A stretch of 64,000 nucleotides of DNA from Escallonia rubra (lineage: Eukaryota > Streptophyta > Magnoliopsida > Escalloniales > Escalloniaceae): the NCBI GenBank assembly GCA_033065855.1, contig JAVXUO010000799.1, positions 1 to 64,000 on the forward strand. The letters run 5' to 3'. The notes beneath the pieces are model-generated. The model made no database searches. It was not told the DNA's origin and was given only the letters and a program-made list of their open reading frames with translations. The translations under genes were made by a program, and so were the position numbers. Below, piece after piece: positions 56,885-64,000 of the stretch (the stretch's first letter is position 1; every line of letters begins with the position of its first letter).

Positions 56885-58189
56885 TCATAAGGACTTTTTC
56901 TCGGATATGGAATCTTTGTGATCTTCGTCATCTTGTTTCGCAGAGTTCAGATATCCCAACTCTAGGCCAGGTAGAGTTCCTGTTTGATCAGTGTCATGGG
57001 TATCAACGTCCCCTTCAATACTCAATCCGTCGATTCTAGCAGCAATTGAATCACCTTTCACGGACACATCAACATCTGTTTGCACAGTAAAATGAAGCAT
57101 CAATCAAGTATGAAGCAAAGTACATATGCAATGCTTGGCCTGAACTTCTTTCGCATTTATAAGAGCAATTAGCAAATCGACCATTCACGACATGAAAAGT
57201 GGAAGTTACCATATCAAGACTCAATGTGAAAAGCAGATTATGATTCACAGGACAACTAGACGGCCCTCAACTTATTGAACTGCATTTGTTAGTGAAACAT
57301 TTGTCGAAAGTCGCCAAAAACTGCATTCTAATTCCACCAGTTAGTTTTCCGTTTTAATTTATCAGAACTCGTTGAACACCCTTTTGTGATCTCGAATTTG
57401 GGAAACCATTTTGGTGCCTAAGAGTTCAACAATTTTTCCATCAATAAAAGGTTCCAGAAATTTTGGAAGAGTCATTACAGTCACTATGGTTCGATTTACA
57501 GCAATATATAAAATTCTCAAAATTCGACAAGTTGTATCAAAGGATTTATAAACTTTTATCTTGCAACATTCTTGAAACCTTTGATGGCTCCCATTTTTGG
57601 CTAGGGCCTAAATGTGATTAATGTCTTCGTTAAGATCTGGACAATAATTTTCCTTGTGATTGTCGAGCTATTCAATTGAGAGTGAGCGAGCGTAAAATTG
57701 CTCCATCGTGACATTGATTCAGAATGCAAAACTAAGCATCTCCTCGAATCGAGCAGGTAATAAGGTTTGTACATGTAAAATCCCTGCCAAACACCGTTTT
57801 AGCAGGAGCCTTTGTCTGCTCGGCTGCCCTTTGTCTAGCTATTTTCAGTCTGACCAAGATTGTCAAAAGGACAAACAAGCCGGAACACATGGCAAAGATT
57901 TATTGAAACCAAACTGATCTTCATCGTACATACCTGGATTCGAGAAAAACCAGAGAACAAAAGCACAGAGAAGCAACATCAAAGGTATGAGATGAACAGC
58001 ATTCTCTGCAAACTTAAGACGAGCCCTTTCCTTCTTAGCCGCATCCGAGAATGTTTCGTAGAGAGGCAACTCGTCGGCCTCCAACGACAAGGCCCTCAGA
58101 GCCGGCGAGACCTTTGGCGACGAATCATAGTAGTTGTTGTTTCTGTAGTAGTCGTCGGCCACCCTGTTCGTGCTCACTGATCTGTACAT
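56885..58189 (-). CDS. Single-pass membrane protein of unknown function
   Basis: Two exons on the minus strand, 57934-58189 and 56885-57075, 148 codons. Translation starts MYRSVSTNRVADDYYRNNNY. Residues about 69-82 form one hydrophobic segment (VHLIPLMLLLCAFVLWFF) preceded by a basic stretch KKERARLKFAENA, so one membrane span with a cytosolic N-terminus is likely. The part after the intron is acidic and Asp-rich and ends SISEKKSL. The longer upstream open frame to 58435 was not used because MYRSV is the first ATG with protein-like composition and the upstream part looks like leader. I do not know its function. It has no link to neighbours apart from sharing a strand with the dioxygenase. Confidence 0.75.
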
Positions 58190-59487
58190 CTTATCTGTAT
58201 CAGAGCGATAAGAGATGGGTGATTGGCCAGATTCAAAGAAGTTGGAAGGAGTAAAAGGAAGAACGAGAGGGAGGGAATTGGTCGCCGAGATCAACGAGAG
58301 CGGCTTGGATTTTGGGGGGTTTTGACTGTAAATTTTCCTTTTGCGTGTTAATAAATCTTTCCATATTTGCATGGCTCTTACCACGCGGACAGTCACATGA
58401 ATATATGCTTTCCTTTCCTTTTGGTCCAAATCCAAAGGTTATCAATTGATCCGTGGTAATTTACTTTGCTTAAACATCCTTGACAATTTTATCAATAAAA
58501 TTTATAATAATAATTTTTTTCGCTAAATATATTTCGCGATAATTTTCTATTACTACATCAGATGAACCTAATCCTCGATTGTTTGCCTTCTTTTTAACTT
58601 AGGCGAAGAGTAGCACTGTGTCAATGATGGCGAGATCAAATGGGGCTCGTCAGTGTTACTAGGTCACGTTTTGCCGTACTTTTACTTTGATAGCAAGCAC
58701 ACATCGACCATTACTGTGTGTGATGTGAAGGAAACTCTCACTTAAATTTTAATTCATCGTATTGTTCCGTGACAAGTGAGTGTAAATGATGCCTTAACAA
58801 TTTTGCTATGTGAATGAAAAAGAATAGCAAAGATGGCTTATTGGTTTAATCTATTTTAGTTCTTATGCAATCCGAGGTTTATGTACTTTGTGATTTGGTG
58901 TATCAACTAAATACTATTGTACATGGACTGAATATCTTTTTCATATTTATTATGTCATAAGTACGGTATTACTATTCTAGTACCAAATTGGAAAATCCCA
59001 AAAAATATAGATGTAAGTGAGGTCATGGTTGACAAATAAGGTCAAAACGTGTCTATAACAAGAGTCCTTGTGGATCTTTCTAGGCGGTAGGCCATTTCTT
59101 AAGTTTGTACATTTATTTTATTCCTTTCAACTAAGAACATAACAATCTTGCAACTATAAAGATAATTTTTGTCGTACTCGCATGATATTATATACAGGCC
59201 GACATTATTAAGAATTATATCGAATATGTGGTCACAAAAAAGATGGACAAGAGGAAAAAGGAATTCAAAGTATCACTTTAAAATCACTAGTACTAGAATA
59301 GCGCGCGCGTAAATCTCAAGTTGACAGCTATGAAGTCTCTGTTACATTCTTCTATGAAAACCTAGATATCAGGAAGAGCGCATACATCTCAAGTTGAATA
59401 ATAGTACATAATTGTATTAAAACCTTGATTAGTAGGGCAGTACGTTGCCAACCAAATAAACAAATATATGCTAGCTAAGGCACTTGT
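58190..59487. other. Intergenic stretch
   Basis: 58190-58450 is probably the leader and promoter of the membrane-protein gene. The rest is AT-rich with nothing recognised. Confidence 0.5.
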
Positions 59488-61565
59488 TTATGGGATCTTG
59501 AGTGTCTTGATAAAGCTCCCTTCTGCAAGATCATTATTGGAAAGAAATTCAAGAAAATCTCTGAAGCTGCTTTCTTTATAACCTTTGGGATGATGTTCAT
59601 CAACAAGCTCTTTGGCAGTCTCCATCTTTTCATCCATGCCCAAACTATGGAGGCTGGCAATGGAAATTCTGGTGCTCTGACGGTTAAGTGTAACTCGATG
59701 CACTAAACTTTTGTACATACCGTTGCTCAGTACCTCAACATGGTCACTAACATGGACTTGTAAGGCCCCTTGAAGCTCCGGGACTAGCCTCCACTTGTGG
59801 TCCTCGCAGTCGAAGATTTCGAGGCCGCTTGAGCTGTGGAGTACAATGGTGAAGCAGCTGTAGTCGGAATGTGGAGGCAGTCCCAGGGCAAGGTCTGGTT
59901 GTGGGCACGGCGGGTAACAGTTGACAGCCATGACTTGCATCCCGTCCTCCATTTTGTCCCTCAGGTACGTTGGGCCTATTCCAAGGCTCTCAGTGATAGC
60001 CCCCATCAGTTCAATAGCCAGTTTCCTCACTTGTACACAGAACTCCCCCATTTTCTCCCTGCCATTTGAACATCCAATTGTACAGTGCATCTTAAGAGTA
60101 CTTGAAGAAAACTAGTAGTGGACACATCCAAAGTTCATTTCCTCGGCTAGTTTGACATCCATAATAACCAGCTTAAAAAAGGTCGATATGCATATATAAC
60201 ATGTTTTAATATGTGCTAGCCTGGATGCCGATATAGAGTACATTTGTACACATGTACAATCTTAAGTTTGCCGAATGAGGCAAGTGATTATTAAATAGAG
60301 TGAATAAGTTGATCAGACGTGCACATATAAGGTAGATAATGTTAAATTACAAGCAGACAAAGGTTATCTATGGCGGCGTTCGTTCTTACTATATGCATGC
60401 ATGCACATGGGTTCAAGCAAAGAGAGATGGAATTGGACTTCATCAGATTACTGTATAACTTCAAACCATGTACGGTTTTGAGGAATTAAATTTCAAAGGA
60501 AAAGACAATGAAGCATGACATGAGGTAGGCCACCATGCGAGACGATGAGACTAGCATGATAATTAAGCTGAAGTCGTGTTGCAGGTGACGGCAAGATAGC
60601 AGTGTAAGGGTACATTTGTAATTCCACATGCATGGATGTGTAGCTAGGCCTATGGTTGCCATGGAACATTTTTAAAGAACAAAAACATAGCATGCTTGTT
60701 TTAATTTGTGTAAAGTGCTTGAAATTGACTAATAAAACCTGTAATCAGGTGGATTAGAAGGCCATTGTTCCACCCAGTCCTTCAAAGGGTGGGCATAATG
60801 TTTGAGGAAAACCCTCCAAAACTGGATTTTGTCAACTCCATCCTTCAGACTCGTCCCATATCTCACCGGCTTGTGCACATCGTTAGACATTAACTTTACC
60901 TTTTCTTCAGCCGGTAAGTTGAAAAACCCAAAGGCAGTGGAAAGAGCTCCATCCAGCACTGATTGAGCTATTCCATGGTTGATAATCTGTCGTACATGGA
61001 GGGCAAAAAAGGAAAGGTGCATAAATATTGTGCGCGTAAATTAGGGCCACATGCGCGTGCATACACATTCTAACAACATATGCAACACAAAAAGAAAAAA
61101 CAAAGGGCGCTCTTCTTACGCTACTCTAACGATACAATTCTAGGCAGTTTTGTCTAGTATAAGGAATTAGTGAAATTTGTGAGTGCCTGATACTACACTT
61201 AGCTCGAGGGTATACTATTGACACTTCTAAATATATAGCTTCAAGCATTTGAAAAAGAAAAGAAAAGGAAAAAGCGTAAGCACCTTGCATATAAGCCGCT
61301 ATTGATCTATTTGACTACTTACTTGAAAAAAGCCATTGCCGCAACAAGCATTTTTAATGTCCTTAATGGTGGCGGACCGCTCAGTAGGATCATTCAAGCC
61401 AGCCAAATTAACGACGGGCACATTCGCGATCTCAGGATCTAAACTAGGCCTCTCTGACCGAGGAATCTTATAGCACTCCGGCACGTGTGACAAGCCCCTC
61501 TCCTGTGCAGTTTCTCCCATCGGAAAAGAACTTGCACTCTCTTCACCCTCCATGTTCAAAGCCAA
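59488..61565 (-). CDS. 2-oxoglutarate/Fe(II)-dependent dioxygenase (DMR6/flavonoid-oxygenase-like)
   Basis: Three exons on the minus strand: 61323-61565, 60739-60986 and 59488-60058, 353 codons. Borders are GT-AG, with the typical first split at GFFQ|IINHGI. The DIOX_N region covers about residues 48-150. The catalytic jelly roll has iron ligands H227, D229 (HSDYS) and H284 (KSLVHRV), and R294-x-S296 (RIS) for 2-oxoglutarate, so it should be active. NCYPPCPQPDLALGLPPHSD and GDHVEVLSNG-like VSDHVEVLSNG are family hallmarks. Such cytosolic enzymes hydroxylate or desaturate small molecules such as salicylate, flavonoids or hormones; the substrate cannot be read from sequence. The second ATG (61553) could also be used. 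Confidence 0.88.
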
Positions 61566-61602
61566 CTTAGCCTACCTGCTAGAATGCGAAAGCCAGAGTG
61601 AG

Positions 61603-61610
61603 TATTTATA
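61603..61610 (-). promoter_or_regulatory. Putative TATA box of the dioxygenase gene
   Basis: TATAAATA on the minus strand, about 38 bp before the ATG at 61565, giving a very short leader. Confidence 0.5.
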
Positions 61611-61661
61611 GAATGTCAATGCTGAGGTTTGCCTAGTTTATGAATTTAGACCTTAATGTCA

Positions 61662-61821
61662 CTGGTACTAGAAAACAAGCTGCATGCAAATGGTGGTATA
61701 TAGCGGTATGGCTTACTCTAACAATGTGGGCAACACTTGGCCTGGTACTAGAAAACAAGCTGCATGCAAATGGTGGTATATAGCGGTATGGCTTACTCTA
61801 ACAATGTGGGCAACACTTGGC
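61662..61821. repeat. Perfect 80-bp tandem duplication
   Basis: 61662-61741 and 61742-61821 are identical, beginning CTGGTACTAGAAAACAAGCT. They lie about 100 bp upstream of the dioxygenase start. Confidence 0.95.
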
Positions 61822-63640
61822 CTGGTAGTTCCCAAATACCACCTTTTTCAGGATCTGTTGGTTCACTCGCATATCATGTATGCTGAATGCGGACCGTTGG
61901 GCGTATATTGATGGCTTCTGTTTGATATGGCAATTGGGGGCAGAGTTGGGCTGTGTGACGACCACAAACTTTTAAGCATTGAACCCGTACGGGTTCTATG
62001 TCTTAATCTGTACCAGGGGGACAATGTTGTTGCACAGGATGATGCTTTTTGCTGGAGGTGGCAAAATGGGTGGGTGGGTTGGGTTGGGTTTGGGTTTGAA
62101 TTAAATGGGTTGGGTATAAATTGGTGACTCACCCATTTAGACTCATTTAATTGTAAATTAATTGGGTCATGTATTAAATGGGTTGGTTTCGTTCATTAAT
62201 AAAAAATGACCCATTAAAGTCAAGCTAATGTGTTCGACCCCCACCCAATCTTCATCGACCACCACCAGAGACCAGCAATCGTCACTACACCGCCATGCCA
62301 TTTTCAGACCGACAACTAAACCATCTAACCGCAACCACAACCAAAACAGCAACGCCACACCGCTACCACCATCCCGTCGTCAAAAAGTTTTTGCCTTAGA
62401 CCCTTTTGACAACTATATAGAATAGATTTTCTTTTCATCTGCATCATAGAAGGCTGCCATGGCCTGGCATTTGTTTCAACGCGGACAAACTTCATCCCCA
62501 CATTTTGAGGCTACGCGTGTTTGCAAATGATGGCGGCTTCCACGTTTCCTGCCAGAAGCAGGCTTCTACGTTCATGTTTTTGGCCGAGTTTAGGCTTATA
62601 TGTAGTCATGTGCCTTTGGATGGGCTGCGGGTGATTGTCCTCTTCGTTGGTTGTTTAATCCTTTTCGGGTGTTTTGGTTCTTGTTAATGTAAAATGGAGT
62701 GGATGGGATCAAAAGAAGTTTTAATCTAATCTATTAAGACACTATACCAATTGGGAGGGTTGGATCATGATCAATGGATCATTAATCCGGTCCAATTAAA
62801 CTTGTAAAGGTTTGATCCATCAACTTTTACACGCACTTCTTTTGATCCCTCTAAAAGAATCTTTCACATACTACGTACGGTGTGACTGTCGGACACGCAT
62901 TTGCTTAAAAAAGACGTAATAGATTTGTTAAGATTGGTGTTTTAACCCAAAAGCATGTTGATGATAACAAGAAACAAACTCGTCATTTATCCTTAATCAA
63001 CCTCACATGAAACGTATAGTTCAAGTGACGACCAAGAACATTAAAAGCTTTGATCCAAAGTACGGAAAGACCAGATTAATTGCACGAGGTGAGGACTCGA
63101 TAAGAAATACGATAAGACCGAATGAGAGTGAAGCTAGGATATACTGGATAGCAATCCTGACTCTGGTAACATGTTGAGGTCTAATTTCTAACCGCTAAAA
63201 GCATGCTTATAGAAATGATAAGCCCGCCAAGTATGAAAATCAAACTGTTATTTGTGGCTGATGTGAGCTACGGTCAAAACGGATTGAATTTCCACTATTT
63301 GATCCTTGAAATACCCTTAGGTCAGCCTATAGAGTGGGCTTTGGCTGCCTTGGCCTCGCTATGTTTATTTGGATTGGACTTGATCAACTCCAATTCTATG
63401 ATTGACCAATAAGGGTAGATTTCTTTTACTACCTTGGTAAAGTCATCTAGATAAAGCATTTGGAGGCCAGAATCGGAAGGAGTTCAACCTCCAGCAGCCA
63501 AGCTTCAACCACCAAACCAACCTCTCACCGGTGGGGGTCAGCCATGTAGGACTAATGGAATTTTTCAAGTTTGTTGATCTATAACCCCAAAGTTAAGATT
63601 ATAAACTAAGATGCCATTACAAGTTAGGTCATCTAATTAT
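61822..63640. other. Intergenic stretch with a possible hAT MITE remnant
   Basis: 62056-62220 has GGTGGCAAAATGGGTGGG and many GGGTT/AACCC-like repeats, a pattern of hAT MITEs, but no defined ends. The rest shows no recognised gene. Confidence 0.4.
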
Positions 63641-63655
63641 AAGTCACCCAAGTAT

Positions 63656-63663
63656 TATATAAA
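63656..63663 (+). promoter_or_regulatory. Putative TATA box of the phytocyanin gene
   Basis: TATATAAA ending 48 bp before the ATG at 63712. Confidence 0.55.
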
Positions 63664-63711
63664 CATGTGACCAAGTGCTACCTCCCACATTACATAGGCC
63701 ATTTCCTAGTA

Positions 63712-63871
63712 ATGGCTAAGCTGCTTATGTTTCTTGTTCTTGTAATCCTGAGCTTTGCATTCACATGCACAGCAAAGGTATACACTGTAGGTGATTCCTC
63801 TGGCTGGGACATAAGCACTGATCTTGATTCATGGAACAATGACAAGAGATTCGTAGTCGGCGACGTTCTTC
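63712..63871 (+). CDS. Phytocyanin (uclacyanin/stellacyanin-like), first exon, partial
   Basis: The first 53 codons of a blue-copper-type apoplastic protein. Residues 1-21 (MAKLLMFLVLVILSFAFTCTA) are a signal peptide; the mature part begins KVYTVGDSSGWDISTD, then the WNNDKRFVVGDVL block typical of plastocyanin-like domains. The exon ends at a GT donor at 63872 (CTTC|GTAAGT), the usual intron position just before the F-x-Y block. The copper ligands would lie in exon 2, beyond the window, so it is not known whether it binds copper. Usually GPI-anchored or secreted in the cell wall. Confidence 0.85.
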
Positions 63872-64000
63872 GTAAGTTTCTTACTCGTTAGACTGTACAT
63901 TACAAAACTATTAATCATTTTTTCATGCAATAACTAGAAAAGTGTCAGTACTTTTGCGTACAAGTTTTAAATGCATCATATTGATCACTTGCATTGCTTT
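63872..64000 (+). other. Start of phytocyanin intron 1
   Basis: Begins GTAAGT; AT-rich to the end of the window without an acceptor site that restores the phytocyanin frame. Confidence 0.6.

Noticed and set aside
61684-61911. 75-codon open frame across the 80-bp duplication
   Set aside because: It only reads through the repeat; no domain and it lies in the dioxygenase promoter.
1-64000. CRISPR arrays, operons, rRNA and phage-like features
   Set aside because: The window is plant nuclear DNA; no regularly spaced repeats or rRNA sequence were seen.

Overview
The window is nuclear DNA from a flowering plant, probably a eudicot. The genes have short exons and GT-AG introns, the intergenic DNA is AT-rich, and there are many nested transposons. 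The recognised genes are all plant families: a PRC2 VEFS-type subunit, a SHAQKYF MYB, DUF295 F-box proteins, a 2-oxoglutarate dioxygenase and a phytocyanin. I cannot name the species from sequence alone.

Layout. 1-5743 holds the 5' part of an EMF2-like Polycomb gene on the minus strand, running off the left edge. 5998-13115 is a transposon nest: a MULE-like MITE, a 3.7-kb hAT-like element carrying a solo LTR, a hAT MITE and a copia-type LTR fragment, then two further hAT-like elements. 13534-15319 is a dead cytochrome P450 gene on the minus strand. 15.4-19.6 kb is gene-poor and contains a SINE, an old tandem duplication and a solo LTR. 19698-21770 is a five-exon MYBS3/KUA1-type MYB gene on the plus strand.

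22.3-55.5 kb is a tandem array of five F-box/DUF295 genes on the plus strand. Four are intact at exactly 366 codons. The fifth is broken by a 4-bp deletion. The units share long 3' spacers, and many insertions can be dated because another unit keeps the empty site: a Pack-MULE that captured a ZAT-type zinc-finger fragment, a reverse SINE, a hAT-like element with a MULE-like element inside it, a retroposon-like block shared only by units 1 and 2, and several MITEs. A small two-finger C2H2 gene (44955-45209) sits between F-box copies 3 and 4. Flanking sequence suggests its counterparts were deleted elsewhere in the array.

56.9-58.2 kb is a two-exon single-pass membrane protein gene on the minus strand. 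59.5-61.6 kb is an intact three-exon 2-oxoglutarate/Fe(II) dioxygenase gene on the minus strand. The right edge holds the first exon of a phytocyanin gene on the plus strand.

The genes do not form one pathway. The most interesting part is the F-box array, where duplication, transposon insertion, promoter decay, hairpin-forming rearrangements and gene capture can be read by comparing units. No CRISPR array, rRNA or convincing tRNA gene was seen. Exon boundaries come from reading splice sites and matching protein families remembered from general knowledge. No search was run.
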